Below are positions 43,206 through 52,684 of a stretch of DNA of 64,000 nucleotides, in pieces. The DNA is taken from NCBI GenBank assembly GCA_002478865.1, contig DLJZ01000006.1, forward strand, positions 1-64,000. Direction: 5' to 3'. The translations under genes and the position numbers were made by a program. The notes beneath the pieces are model-generated. The model was given only the letters and a program-made list of their open reading frames with translations. It searched no databases and had not been told where the DNA came from. This DNA comes from Hungatella sp. UBA7603 (GTDB lineage: Bacteria > Bacillota > Clostridia > Lachnospirales > Lachnospiraceae). Positions within the stretch are counted from its first letter, which is position 1. Each line of letters opens with the position of its first letter.

Positions 43206-43691
43206 GTATTTCAAGCCAAATGGCATTGAGTTCATAAAATGGGTTTGAGATTAGTAAGAATCATTCTAGAATTGGATGTGGTTAAGACATCCTTTTATGT
43301 GATTGCAGAGTCATCGGCGATTGCCGAGGCCATGCTTTATGTTCTGTATTTAATTTGTCCGCAGATGAACATATGGTATGATTCGTAATAGTAATACCGA
43401 TAATGCAAGATTTTAGCCCACGAAGCCGCTTAAACTTTGACAGCAAAACAGCACAATAACAGGTACCAATTTTGCAAAACATTACATCTATTATATAACA
43501 TTTTAAATAATAAAACAATTAATAATCCAATATTTGGTCTTAATATCCTCAGTTTCACCTCAATAAAAGCTCGAATCCTCCCATAATTATATGTTTACTT
43601 ATTATTCGCACGAAACCACTATAACAATCTAACAATACGCACTATATCTACTGCAAGCAGAGATACCTTCCCTGCTTGCAGTATCCAAAGT

Positions 43692-45722
43692 TTAAATCTC
43701 TCTTTTAATCACCAACGTTTGATACCCACCAATCGCACCTTGCTCCCGCAGTTCTCCAAAAATTAATGTTCCATTTTTTATTTCATCTATCATTTCAGGA
43801 ACAAGCTTAACCGGTTCTCGATTGAAATTCTGGAAAAACAGATATTCATGCTGATCGGAATGTCTGGAACACACTTCCACATCTTCAGGAATTTCTCCCT
43901 TTACAAGAGGAGTAATTCCATTTGCCTTAATTACTTCTCGAAGGAAATCATCATAAAATTTCTGTTCCCCATCTGCGCATACGTAATAAGCAATGCCTTT
44001 TCCAAATCGATTTTTTGTCAAAGCAGGATATCCATGATAAAAATCATCCTTATAGGTTGCCAGCACCTCTGCACCCTTTAGACTTACAATATCACAGAGA
44101 TGATTACACTCATATCGTATCTCTTCCATTCCTCCTGATTTGGGAATCATATGGTTGTACTCTCCATCATAAAGACCGTCAATTTCAGTACTGCGAAGAC
44201 CCACAACATCCATCAGATCATGAGGAACGCCACCAGAGAAGCAACTATCCCACTCGTCCACAATACCAGACCAATAGGTCAACATAAGTTTCCCACCCTC
44301 ATTCACAAATTTGCGAAACTTATCCTCTATCCCGCTATGGAACAGATAAAGCATTGGCGCTGCTACCAGATCATATCCAGTAAGACTATCTTCCATGGAA
44401 ATCACATCTACATTAAATCCCAGCTTTTTCATGGCACTATAAATTTTTACTGCGGCCTCTTTATAATACAAGCCTTTATTCCTTGGACCTTGTGCATCCT
44501 CCATGGCCCAACGGTTTTCTATATCATAAATAAGAGCGACCTTTGACTTGACCTCAGTTCCAGCCAGTTCCTTCAAGCCATCAAGAGACTCCCCAATGTG
44601 GCATACCTCTTGATAAACTCTTGTATCCTCTCCTCCATAATGGTCGATCACCGCTCCATGGAACTTTTCGGAGCTTCCTCTGCTCTGCCGAATTTGAAAA
44701 TACAAAACACTGTCAGAGCCATGAGCCACGGCATGAAGAGAATTGAGTTCCAGCATACCTGGCTTCTTTAACTTACTGACTCCCTGCCAGTTGGTGCTGC
44801 TTGGACAGGATTCCATAAGAAGAAAGGGTTTCATTTTTAAGCTTCTCATATGATCATGTTGCATGCCATTGTCCCTGGCGGTCAAAATTTCCTTATTCTT
44901 ATGCCAAAGGGGATAAGAATCCCAAGATACCACATCAATTTCTTTGGAAAGCTTTTTATAATTTAATCCCTTAAAATCATACATGAAGTTTGTAGTCACG
45001 GGCTGCATTGCACCTGCATCCTTAAGGGCCTTAATTTCCCACCTAGCAAAATCTGCCGTTTGTTCTGTTACAAACCGCTTCCAGTCCAGATTAAGGCCAT
45101 GAACCATATTTTCCCCTATGGTAGAAGGACTTTCTACTTGATCAAAAGAAAGATATACGTGACTCCAAAATGCAGTACACCATTTCCTGTTTAAATTCTC
45201 AATGGTATCATACCGTTTCTCCAACCAATTTCTAAAGGCTTCCTGGCATAAGGGACAATGGCACTCTCCGCCATATTCATTGGATATATGCCACATAAGG
45301 ATTCCCGGATGAGAGCCAAACGTAGTGGCCAGCTTCTGGTTTATCGTCCTTATTTTTTCCCTGTATACATTTGATGTGTAGCAATGATTATGTCTTCCTC
45401 CAAAAAGCTGACGCACTCTAGCTTCATTCACCCTCAGCACCTCAGGATAACGATCCGCCAACCATTTGGGTCTGGCCGCGGAAGGGGTTGCCATGATAAT
45501 AGAGATTCCATTTTCATATAACAGATTTACCCGATCAACTAACCAGGAAAGCTCATATTCTCCTTCCTCTGGTTCTAGAAATGACCAGGAAAACACACCA
45601 AGCGTAACGGTATTAATACCAGCCTGTTTCATAAGCCTTAAATCCTCTTCCAGTATCTGCGGCTCATTAAGCCATTGCTCCGGATAATAATCTCCCCCAT
45701 GCCATAATCCTAAGTGATTCAT
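43692..45722 (-). CDS. GH42 beta-galactosidase
   Basis: Cytoplasmic beta-galactosidase of family 42. The acid/base is Glu149 in WHISNEYGGEC, the nucleophile Glu304 in LLMESCPSSTNW. The zinc cysteine cluster is seen as CHCPLC plus an upstream HNHCYTS. The A-domain barrel is followed by the trimerisation (glutamine-amidotransferase-like) domain from about residue 390 and a short C-terminal domain. The start at 45722 has AAAGGAA upstream. It is the last gene of the ABC importer operon, so it likely cleaves imported galacto-oligosaccharides. Confidence 0.94.
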   Translation of the reverse strand: MNHLGLWHGGDYYPEQWLNEPQILEEDLRLMKQAGINTVTLGVFSWSFLEPEEGEYELSWLVDRVNLLYENGISIIMATPSAARPKWLADRYPEVLRVNEARVRQLFGGRHNHCYTSNVYREKIRTINQKLATTFGSHPGILMWHISNEYGGECHCPLCQEAFRNWLEKRYDTIENLNRKWCTAFWSHVYLSFDQVESPSTIGENMVHGLNLDWKRFVTEQTADFARWEIKALKDAGAMQPVTTNFMYDFKGLNYKKLSKEIDVVSWDSYPLWHKNKEILTARDNGMQHDHMRSLKMKPFLLMESCPSSTNWQGVSKLKKPGMLELNSLHAVAHGSDSVLYFQIRQSRGSSEKFHGAVIDHYGGEDTRVYQEVCHIGESLDGLKELAGTEVKSKVALIYDIENRWAMEDAQGPRNKGLYYKEAAVKIYSAMKKLGFNVDVISMEDSLTGYDLVAAPMLYLFHSGIEDKFRKFVNEGGKLMLTYWSGIVDEWDSCFSGGVPHDLMDVVGLRSTEIDGLYDGEYNHMIPKSGGMEEIRYECNHLCDIVSLKGAEVLATYKDDFYHGYPALTKNRFGKGIAYYVCADGEQKFYDDFLREVIKANGITPLVKGEIPEDVEVCSRHSDQHEYLFFQNFNREPVKLVPEMIDEIKNGTLIFGELREQGAIGGYQTLVIKREI

Positions 45723-45801
45723 AAGCAAACGTTCCTTTCTAAAAAGCACCGCTACCGTATTCCTTAACGAAATGCCGGCTGCGGTGCTTGTAATGATATT
45801 C

Positions 45802-46608
45802 TTATTTTACTGCACCTGTAATTCCCTCTGCAAAACTCTTCTGAAGAAGGAAGAAAATAACAACCGTAGGAATGGTACAAATTAGTACGGCTAACATCAG
45901 AGTACCGTAGTCCGTTACATATCCTTGGGTCAGGTTTGCTACCAGCATTGGCATGGTAATACTTTTGGCATCAGACATAATTACTTTCGGCCAAAGATAA
46001 CTGTTCCATGCACTCATAAACGTAATCGTGAGTGCTGCCGCATAGGTAGACCGCATGGTTGGTAAGAACATACGGTAAAAAATCTGAAATTCTGACAATC
46101 CGTCAAGACGGGCTGCCTCCATAATATCCGATGGAAACGATCTGGCGCTCTGCCGGAACATCATGATTAAAAAAGGCGTTGAAATGGTGGGAAGAATAAA
46201 TCCCAAGGTACTGTTTAACAGCCTTGCCTTTGAAAACATCTGATAAAGCGGAATCATGGTGGCCGCAAATGGCACCATCATCGCCAGAAGAATCACGCTC
46301 ATGACTAGGTCCTTTGCCTTATCATGAAACACCTCAAAGCCATATCCTGCTATGGAGCAGATAAGCAGAGAGATAAATGTCATAATGATTGAATATTTAA
46401 ACGAGTTAAACAAGGCTGTGCTGACGTTTTGAGAGCCCAACAGCTTTTGCGCGTTGTCAAATAAGGCCGTACCAAACATCAAAGTCCCTCTGGTAACATC
46501 CACACTCCGGTTTGTAGCAGCAACCATCATCCAGTACAGTGGAAATACAGAGATAAATGAAACTACGATTAAAAATGTATAAGCGAAAAACTTTTTTCCC
46601 TTAGTCAC
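45802..46608 (-). CDS. Carbohydrate ABC transporter permease (MalG type)
   Basis: Six-segment inner membrane permease with the ATPase-contact EAA loop seen as EAARLDGLSEFQIFYRMFLP. GTG start at 46608 is placed 6 bases after AGGTG; the GTG at 46617 is inside that site. Overlaps the upstream permease gene by 8 bases. With its partner forms the channel for an oligosaccharide importer; the ATPase is not encoded here and is probably a shared MsmK-type protein. Confidence 0.92.
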   Translation of the reverse strand: MTKGKKFFAYTFLIVVSFISVFPLYWMMVAATNRSVDVTRGTLMFGTALFDNAQKLLGSQNVSTALFNSFKYSIIMTFISLLICSIAGYGFEVFHDKAKDLVMSVILLAMMVPFAATMIPLYQMFSKARLLNSTLGFILPTISTPFLIMMFRQSARSFPSDIMEAARLDGLSEFQIFYRMFLPTMRSTYAAALTITFMSAWNSYLWPKVIMSDAKSITMPMLVANLTQGYVTDYGTLMLAVLICTIPTVVIFFLLQKSFAEGITGAVK

Positions 46609-47494
46609 GTTTATCACCTACCTTTAACTGAACGAATGCAAGGAACGCCACCAAAAACAGAATCAAATAAGACATAGATGCCGCATATCCAAAATTAGGT
46701 ACATATTTAAATGATACATTATAGATATAATGGGACATGGTAATTGTCGCATTAGCCGGTCCGCCATTGGTTAAGTTCACTGACTCGTCAAACAACTGTA
46801 AGGTTCCGTTGGTGGACATGATAGCAGTTAATAAAATGGTAGGCCTTAACAGAGGTACCGTAATCTGAAAGAATGACTGGATCGGAGACGCTCCGTCGAT
46901 CTTAGCCGCTTCATAAACGGAATATTCTATGTTTTGCAGACCAGATAAATAAAATACCATGTTATAACCAGTCCATCTCCAGATCAGTGCCAAAATAATA
47001 ACAATTCTGGCACTGTCTGGATGACCTAAAAAGTTATATCCGGTGGAAAGAAACCCTAGCTTTATTAAAATGATATTCACCAGGCCATCCACAGCAAATA
47101 AGGAACGAAATATTACAGCGTAAGATACCAGGGAGGTGGCACATGGCAAAAATATGGCAGTGCGAAACAGTCCCTTAAACCGAAGATCCTTATGATTTAA
47201 CAGGGAAGCCAGTATGAGTGCCAGTATAAGCATAATGGGCACCTGAATGACCAAATAGATAAAGTTGTTTTTCAGGGCCTGCATAAAAACTGGATCTTTA
47301 AACATTCGGATGTAATTGGTTACACCCGTCCATTTCATCTTGTTGCCAATTCCTGTCTGAAACGATAGGAAGAGGGCCTGGATCATGGGCAGAAAGCTCA
47401 TGATCCCAATTAAAAGAACCGCTGGTGTTAAAAATGCCCAGCCTGCCATGCTCTGTTTCTGCCCCACGGAACGTTTTTTCTTAGAATTTACCAC
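46601..47494 (-). CDS. Carbohydrate ABC transporter permease (MalF type)
   Basis: Six-segment permease of the MalF/UgpA family; EAA loop EAAKIDGASPIQSFFQITVP (20 residues) near residue 215. A cytoplasmic Lys/Arg-rich N-terminus precedes the first segment. The start is taken as the GTG at 47494, downstream of AGGAGG; the GTG at 47506 overlaps that site. It lies 25 bases beyond the binding-protein stop. Confidence 0.92.
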   Translation of the reverse strand: MVNSKKKRSVGQKQSMAGWAFLTPAVLLIGIMSFLPMIQALFLSFQTGIGNKMKWTGVTNYIRMFKDPVFMQALKNNFIYLVIQVPIMLILALILASLLNHKDLRFKGLFRTAIFLPCATSLVSYAVIFRSLFAVDGLVNIILIKLGFLSTGYNFLGHPDSARIVIILALIWRWTGYNMVFYLSGLQNIEYSVYEAAKIDGASPIQSFFQITVPLLRPTILLTAIMSTNGTLQLFDESVNLTNGGPANATITMSHYIYNVSFKYVPNFGYAASMSYLILFLVAFLAFVQLKVGDKRD

Positions 47495-47519
47495 TGGAAA
47501 TACCACCTCCTAGGGTCAT

Positions 47520-48845
47520 TTACTTGCCCATAGCAAAATTAACCGTGTCTTCTGCGTTCTTAATCTCCGCATCAATGTCTGATCCTGCTACTACTTTTGT
47601 AATTGCTGTTGCCACTGCGTCACGAGCTTCGTAATAATAAACTCCGGTATTGTTTGATGGAACCTTGGAAGCAAAATCAGTAATCATAGAATAAACTGGC
47701 TTGTCTCCAAAGAACTTCTGTGGCTCACTGTAAACTTTACTGTCTGCTACTGGAAGATAAGTTGCCATTGCACCGGATTTTGGCAGAATGGTTTCATAAA
47801 GTTCTGTGCTTCCTGCAAAGGTTTTGCTTAAGAAATCATATGCCAGTTCTGGATTCTTGCTTGCAGAAGTAACTGCCCAGCTAGAGCCACCATTGTTGGA
47901 ATAGTTGGTTGCACCTTCTACACCTTCTAATTTAGGCATATTTGTAATGGCCCATTTACCAGACTGGTCTTCTGCGGTCTGAATGCTAGCCATAATCCAG
48001 CAACCGTTGATGGTACCACCTACCGTGCTGTTTGTTAAGGTTCCTACATACTGATCCCAGTCATTCACCTCTATGAGTACACCACTTTTTACTAAGGAAG
48101 CATAAGTTTCCATTACCTTTTTCAACGTAGCATTTCCAACCATGTCAGGTTTTCCATCTTTATCAAAAAGACTTCCGCCAGCGGATTGAAGCATCATTAC
48201 AATCAGATCGGATTCCCCTGCCTGACAGGATAAAAGTGGCTTGCCTGTCTTTGCTAAAATCTTTTCTCCCATTTCCTGATACTGGCTCCATGTAATATCT
48301 TTAAAATCATCTACCGTATATCCGGCTTCTTCTAAAATGTCCGTGCGATAACATCCCACTACAGATCCATTGTCAAATGGAACGCCGTAATTCTTACCCT
48401 CTACCACGGAATATGCTGTTTTTGCTTTTGCAAACTTTGAGAAATCAACTCCACTTGATGTAATGTCTTTAAAGGCATCTGGATAGCTGATGACGTTTTT
48501 CTGGAATGCATTATCCTGCAGCAGCATAATGTCAGGAAGACTCTCTAAATTTCCGGAGGTCGCCGCAGTGGTCAGCTTGGTCTGGATATCTTTCCATGGG
48601 GTTTCCACTACATTCAGTTTAAAGTCCGGATGATCCTTTTGGTAAACCTTTTCTGCTTCCTTCATTGCATAAAGATTAAATGCCGGATCCCAACACCAAA
48701 CCGTTAGTTCATTGGTTGCCTTAGCTCCTCCATCCCCTTTTTTATCCCCGGTCTGCGCAGTACTTCCAGAACCCCCTGTGCCGCAAGCAGTTAAGGATAC
48801 TACCATAGCTCCTGCCAATAATAGAGATGCGATTTTTTTCTTCAT
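47520..48845 (-). CDS. Carbohydrate ABC transporter substrate-binding lipoprotein
   Basis: Family 1 extracellular sugar-binding lipoprotein with lipobox SLTAC and a Gly/Lys-rich linker. The mature part has the usual ELTVWCWDPAFN start and SSWAVTSASKNPELAYDFL region. 441 residues. First gene of the transport operon; the GH42 enzyme downstream suggests galactose-containing oligosaccharides as ligands. A start at 48845 is well supported by AAAGGAGGAG upstream. Confidence 0.93.
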   Translation of the reverse strand: MKKKIASLLLAGAMVVSLTACGTGGSGSTAQTGDKKGDGGAKATNELTVWCWDPAFNLYAMKEAEKVYQKDHPDFKLNVVETPWKDIQTKLTTAATSGNLESLPDIMLLQDNAFQKNVISYPDAFKDITSSGVDFSKFAKAKTAYSVVEGKNYGVPFDNGSVVGCYRTDILEEAGYTVDDFKDITWSQYQEMGEKILAKTGKPLLSCQAGESDLIVMMLQSAGGSLFDKDGKPDMVGNATLKKVMETYASLVKSGVLIEVNDWDQYVGTLTNSTVGGTINGCWIMASIQTAEDQSGKWAITNMPKLEGVEGATNYSNNGGSSWAVTSASKNPELAYDFLSKTFAGSTELYETILPKSGAMATYLPVADSKVYSEPQKFFGDKPVYSMITDFASKVPSNNTGVYYYEARDAVATAITKVVAGSDIDAEIKNAEDTVNFAMGK

Positions 48846-48933
48846 AGCGAAACTCCTCCTTTAAATTAATATAATTTCAAAGATCGGATAAACATCATCC
48901 AAGCATCTTTTTCAACTCTTTCCCCGTAGGAAT

Positions 48934-49332
48934 TCAGGGAACAATCACTTTATCATTTTTTATAATCTCTCTCTTATTCTTACCTTCTGGTACCATTCGA
49001 AACACTAAAAAAGCAGCGTCTTGATCCGTTCGATTCTCAATGGTATGAATGGAATTTCTCACACGGATGACCGTATCTTTTGATGCTGTCTCCCGGTAAA
49101 TTCCTTCTTCATCTTTCCAGCGAATGGTTATTTCCCCAGAGGTGACCACTAAAACCTCTTCTATGGTCCGATGCATATGCCATTCCTGTGCTGATTTTGG
49201 AGATATCACATTCTCATGAACCTCAAATTCATCAAAGATAAAATAATTGACCCTTGTCCCATTTCTCTTTTCAACGTAAATGGAATCTTCTGGGTGGTAT
49301 AGTTCTAGCTTGTCCAAATGATTTTCCCCCAT
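48934..49332 (-). CDS. Small cupin-domain protein
   Basis: A 132-residue single-domain cupin with metal-ligand pattern EWHMHRTIEE and a second motif NSIHTIEN. Such proteins bind sugars or act as isomerases or sensors; the function is unknown. It sits between the AraC regulator and the binding-protein gene, on the same strand, and is likely part of the galactoside locus. Confidence 0.8.
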   Translation of the reverse strand: MGENHLDKLELYHPEDSIYVEKRNGTRVNYFIFDEFEVHENVISPKSAQEWHMHRTIEEVLVVTSGEITIRWKDEEGIYRETASKDTVIRVRNSIHTIENRTDQDAAFLVFRMVPEGKNKREIIKNDKVIVP

Positions 49333-49460
49333 TCATTTCCAATCCAGTAAAAACAGCTTCGCACGTCAACATGTAATTATTAGCTATATTATACCAATAT
49401 TTTTCATTCGAAAGCTTTTAGATTCAATTAAAAAAAGCGCAAATTCAATCATTTGCGCTT

Positions 49461-50390
49461 TTAATCCCAGCCTTTTTGTGCACTGATCTTACAGTACAAC
49501 AATCGGCTCTCATAATTTTCTGAAGATTTCTTCCACTGATAAGGGGAAATTTTCATTTCTTTTCTAAAATTTCTGTTAAATGCGGAAATGGATGCAAATC
49601 CAGAAGCTGCCGCCACCTCTTCCATATTCTTTTCCGTTCTCTTTAAGAGCTCGCAGGCATTTTGTATTCGGATCAGATTTATGTAGTCCACTGGCTTCAT
49701 ATTCATTCCATCTTCAAACACACGGCGAAAATGACTTTCACTGACGCTGCAGGCATCGGCAAGATCCCCAATCTTTATTTCGTCCATATAGCGATTTGAG
49801 ACGAATTCAAGGGCACCGGCTATCATGGTGGTATTGGATCTGGACCTCATAATCTTTTCCTCATCATCGGAGAGCCTTAAAAACTCAACCACACATGCTG
49901 AAAGAAGACCCCGGATGCTGTCATTATAATACGGCTTTTTGCTCTTTGCTTCCTCCATAATTCCCAATATGAGTTTAGCCAAAACCGGATTCTCTTTCTC
50001 TGTAAGCAAGTATCCCGTACGCTTGATCCGTTTTAACATATTCTTTTTTACCATAGAATCGTACTGTTGCAGATCAGTGATCAATTTATCCAGGTCAACA
50101 TACATCCATTCCCAATATGCCTTTGTCCCATTATCACTGTTGGTGGTATGAGGAAGCCTTGGCGGTACTATCAAAAAAGATCCTTCTGCAAAAGGAATGT
50201 GCTCTTGTCCTAAGACCACCTCTCCACTTCCCCAATGACAATATCCAATTTCTAACAGATTATGAAAATGCAGATATTTAATCGTTTTGCCGTATTCCCG
50301 AATCCAATCCTCTCCCAGCAAAGCTAAGACCACTTCTCCTTCCGGGATTTCATAATAACGAAACTCTACCTTCTCCTTTTGTTTTGCCAA
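49461..50390 (-). CDS. AraC-family regulator with cupin sensor domain
   Basis: N-terminal sugar-sensing cupin (IKYLHFHNLLEIGYCHWG, EGSFLIVPPRLPHTTN) followed by two helix-turn-helix motifs (IGDLADACSVSESHFRRVF and MEEVAAASGFASISAFNRNF). TTG start at 50390 with AAGGGGG upstream. It is the likely activator of the adjacent galactoside importer and GH42 genes. It follows the membrane protein gene by 22 bases but is probably functionally tied to the downstream genes. Confidence 0.9.
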   Translation of the reverse strand: MAKQKEKVEFRYYEIPEGEVVLALLGEDWIREYGKTIKYLHFHNLLEIGYCHWGSGEVVLGQEHIPFAEGSFLIVPPRLPHTTNSDNGTKAYWEWMYVDLDKLITDLQQYDSMVKKNMLKRIKRTGYLLTEKENPVLAKLILGIMEEAKSKKPYYNDSIRGLLSACVVEFLRLSDDEEKIMRSRSNTTMIAGALEFVSNRYMDEIKIGDLADACSVSESHFRRVFEDGMNMKPVDYINLIRIQNACELLKRTEKNMEEVAAASGFASISAFNRNFRKEMKISPYQWKKSSENYESRLLYCKISAQKGWD

Positions 50391-50411
50391 ATATCTTCCC
50401 CCTTTAGCAAC

Positions 50412-50957
50412 TTAAGCCCCCCGGCTTTTATTTGCTTCCACTTTAAACTCTCTGATCCTACTTTCTTCATATCGTCTGCACCCAACAAACACCTGATAGA
50501 ACCCACCCAGAAATAAGCCTACGGAAAAACCACAAACCACAGAGTATATAATGTTAAAATCAAGATTCCTGTGCAAATCTGGCTGAATGGCTAAAACCAC
50601 ATTTAAACTATATTTAATAAAGAAATTCACTAATATAATTACCAACGAGAGATAAGATCCGGTTCGGTAAAATACACCTTCCTTTTTATAAATCCCTCGA
50701 AAGCGGGAGTAAAGAACATAACCCGCGAAACTTCCTATCCCTGCTGTGAACACATAGCAAATAAGGGCTATATTAAGATATTGAAAATGAAACAATAATT
50801 TCTCCAGACCCCAGATGATAAATGCCAAGGGCATAATCAACATTTTAGCAAAAGAAATCTCCCCGTCTTTCGTGGCATTTAAGCCTCTTGTAATTAGCAA
50901 AGCTAATATCCCCCATACTATAAATGGAGTTCTTTTTATTACTTCAAATAAAAACAT
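50412..50957 (-). CDS. Membrane protein of unknown function, next to LytTR/DUF3021 pair
   Basis: A 181-residue protein with about five hydrophobic segments and a charged C-terminal tail; no family recognised. The start at 50957 follows GAGG; upstream readings would cross the control region. A direct repeat ACCGCTTA with 21-base period lies 75-105 bases upstream, so it is a good candidate for control by the LytTR regulator encoded next to it. Confidence 0.72.
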   Translation of the reverse strand: MFLFEVIKRTPFIVWGILALLITRGLNATKDGEISFAKMLIMPLAFIIWGLEKLLFHFQYLNIALICYVFTAGIGSFAGYVLYSRFRGIYKKEGVFYRTGSYLSLVIILVNFFIKYSLNVVLAIQPDLHRNLDFNIIYSVVCGFSVGLFLGGFYQVFVGCRRYEESRIREFKVEANKSRGA

Positions 50958-51032
50958 ATTGCATTCCTCTTTTCTTTTCGTTTGTATTACTAACATACAA
51001 TGTAACAAAGAAGAAGGCAATATGCCTTGACG

Positions 51033-51061
51033 TAAGCGGTCGAAATCCCAACTTAAGCGGT
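51033..51061 (-). promoter_or_regulatory. LytTR-type direct repeat upstream of the membrane protein gene
   Basis: Minus strand: ACCGCTTAAG and ACCGCTTACG, starts exactly 21 bases apart, with the eight-base core ACCGCTTA identical. It lies in the 118-base gap between the DUF3021 gene and the membrane protein gene. Spacing matches two helical turns as used by LytTR regulators. Confidence 0.62.
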
Positions 51062-51075
51062 ATCAATGAAAAGAT

Positions 51076-51474
51076 CTATTTGTTTTCCCTTTTTATTTTC
51101 AGCAGTTCATTCATCTTTTTTACTTCGATTTTTTCTAACTGGTAATTAAAAAGACGAAGCACCAGATAAATAATAGTTACCAAAAACGGGCTGGTATAAA
51201 TAGAAGTTCTTGACATGTCCCAATGAAAAAGAAAATTACAGGTTATCACAATCAGCCATACCATAAATAGATATAACAACTGCCTCCATATAGAAGAATC
51301 AAACATAAGACCTGTAAAAAAAATATGCTTTAACATTGCTGCCAGTAAGGCTGATACCATATATTCACATAGGATTACGTTATTTAACTCATTTCCCAAA
51401 AGAAGCTGCATCACAACAATTACGGTAAAGACCATAGCGGTTAACTGAAATATCTTTTTAATCTTGCTGCGCAT
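51076..51474 (-). CDS. DUF3021 membrane protein, partner of LytTR regulator
   Basis: A 132-residue membrane protein with four hydrophobic segments and a basic C-terminal tail, of the DUF3021 family. These are encoded with stand-alone LytTR proteins and act as membrane-bound antagonists of them. It overlaps the LytTR gene by one base, as expected for a coupled pair. Confidence 0.82.
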   Translation of the reverse strand: MRSKIKKIFQLTAMVFTVIVVMQLLLGNELNNVILCEYMVSALLAAMLKHIFFTGLMFDSSIWRQLLYLFMVWLIVITCNFLFHWDMSRTSIYTSPFLVTIIYLVLRLFNYQLEKIEVKKMNELLKIKRENK

Positions 51475-51932
51475 TATTCTTTCTCCCCCATTCCCAGTTT
51501 TCTTTTTAATCCAGCCACATACCTTCTTGATATGATGACTTTTTCTTGATTCACTAAAAGAGCTTCTAAGTTGCCACTTAGCTTGGGATAGAAGGAATAG
51601 ATTTTGTCAAAATTAAGCAGCATGGACTTGCTGACCCGGATAAAGGAACGTTTGGAGAGCTGTTCTTCTAACACATAAAGCTTTTCCGTAATTTCCAATG
51701 TATCTTTCTCTGTATATACAAAAATTTTTCGGTCTATGGATTCTAGATACATCACATCGTCTACATTAATATTAAAAAACTTTTCTTCTTTTTTACAAAG
51801 GAGGTGGCCAGTTTCTTTTTCTCTGGGATTCAAAATATTCACGGCCTGGGTCACATGCTTATCCATACCATAAACCCGGAAAAGTACTTCTTCCTCTTCT
51901 TCCTCAGAAATAAAGTCAATTTGTATCTTCAT
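51474..51932 (-). CDS. Stand-alone LytTR DNA-binding regulator
   Basis: A 152-residue protein with an acidic N-terminus (EEEEEE run) and a C-terminal LytTR domain (FNINVDDVMYLESIDRKI, SFIRVSKSMLLNFDKI, VIISRRYVAGLKRKLG). No receiver domain, so it is controlled by its membrane partner rather than phosphorylation. The start at 51932 follows AAGGAG; a longer reading would overlap the ferritin terminator. Confidence 0.88.
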   Translation of the reverse strand: MKIQIDFISEEEEEEVLFRVYGMDKHVTQAVNILNPREKETGHLLCKKEEKFFNINVDDVMYLESIDRKIFVYTEKDTLEITEKLYVLEEQLSKRSFIRVSKSMLLNFDKIYSFYPKLSGNLEALLVNQEKVIISRRYVAGLKRKLGMGEKE

Positions 51933-51957
51933 GAAATACTCCTTATAGAAATAACAA

Positions 51958-52013
51958 AAAGCCATCTCTGCCATGAACATAATAACCTGGCATCATGACA
52001 GAGACCGCTTTTT
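51958..52013 (-). terminator. Terminator of the ferritin gene
   Basis: Imperfect long stem, GCGGTCTCTGTCATGA with TCATGGCAGAGATGGC, then TTTTTGTT on the minus strand, 25 bases after the ferritin stop. Confidence 0.75.
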
Positions 52014-52037
52014 TATAAGTAAAATACTTTTTATTAT

Positions 52038-52550
52038 TTAGAGAACAAGTGAAGGTGCTGTGTAAACTCTTGCAGCCAGTTCCGTATCAATTAAATAAAG
52101 TCCTTTTGCATCATTACCAAATAAATCATATCTCTTAATGATCTCATCGGTATTCTTCTCTTCCTCATTCTGCTCTTTTACAAACCAGTCAAGGAACTGC
52201 ATGGTACGGAAATCTTTTAATTCATATGCGGCTGAATAAATATCATGAATGGCAGCCGTTACTTTTAACTCATGCTCAAAAGCATTTACTGTAGGCTGAC
52301 GGAAATCATCATACTTATAATGAGGAGCCTTAATGTCATCCAGAACTACTTTTTCACTGTTGTTTAGTAAATAATCCATAAAGAGCATCGCGTGATCCCG
52401 CTCCTCCTGGGTCTGAATCTTAAACCAGTTTGCAAATCCATTTAAATTACTGTCTGTATAATAGTTTGAAATGTCCAAATACAGATAAGCAGAATAAAAT
52501 TCAAAATTAATTTGCTTATTAATTTTTTCTACGATAATTTTATCTAACAT
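52038..52550 (-). CDS. ftn: Ferritin
   Basis: Iron storage protein; 170 residues, four-helix bundle plus short C-terminal helix. Ferroxidase ligands are visible as Glu17 (NFEFYSAYLYL), Glu50 and His53 (QEERDHAMLF), Glu94 and Glu127/Gln131 regions (EHELKVT, KEQNEEEKNTDE). Non-haem bacterial type without the Met ligand of bacterioferritin. Monocistronic with its own terminator; AAGGAGG precedes the start. Confidence 0.94.
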   Translation of the reverse strand: MLDKIIVEKINKQINFEFYSAYLYLDISNYYTDSNLNGFANWFKIQTQEERDHAMLFMDYLLNNSEKVVLDDIKAPHYKYDDFRQPTVNAFEHELKVTAAIHDIYSAAYELKDFRTMQFLDWFVKEQNEEEKNTDEIIKRYDLFGNDAKGLYLIDTELAARVYTAPSLVL

Positions 52551-52633
52551 GATTTCATCCTCCTTTAATTAGTCAATGGTTACGTGTTACTATATTCTAA
52601 CATTTTTGATAAAAATATTCAATCAAATAGCGA

Positions 52634-52675
52634 AAAAATAAAAAATCGGAAGGCCATACGTTATGACCTTCCGAT
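52634..52675 (-). terminator. Intrinsic terminator of secDF
   Basis: Stem ATCGGAAGG/CCTTCCGAT with a 13-base loop, followed on the minus strand by TTTTTATTTTTT. Confidence 0.9.
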
Positions 52676-52684
52676 ACTGTTTTT

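Noticed and set aside
43282..43518. 78-codon ORF, possible transposase remnant
   Set aside because: No recognisable domain, no ribosome binding site, no inverted repeats around it.
49368..49380. CATGTAATTATTA upstream of the cupin gene as another LytTR site
   Set aside because: Partner half site is at 25-26 instead of 21 bases; probably chance in AT-rich DNA.
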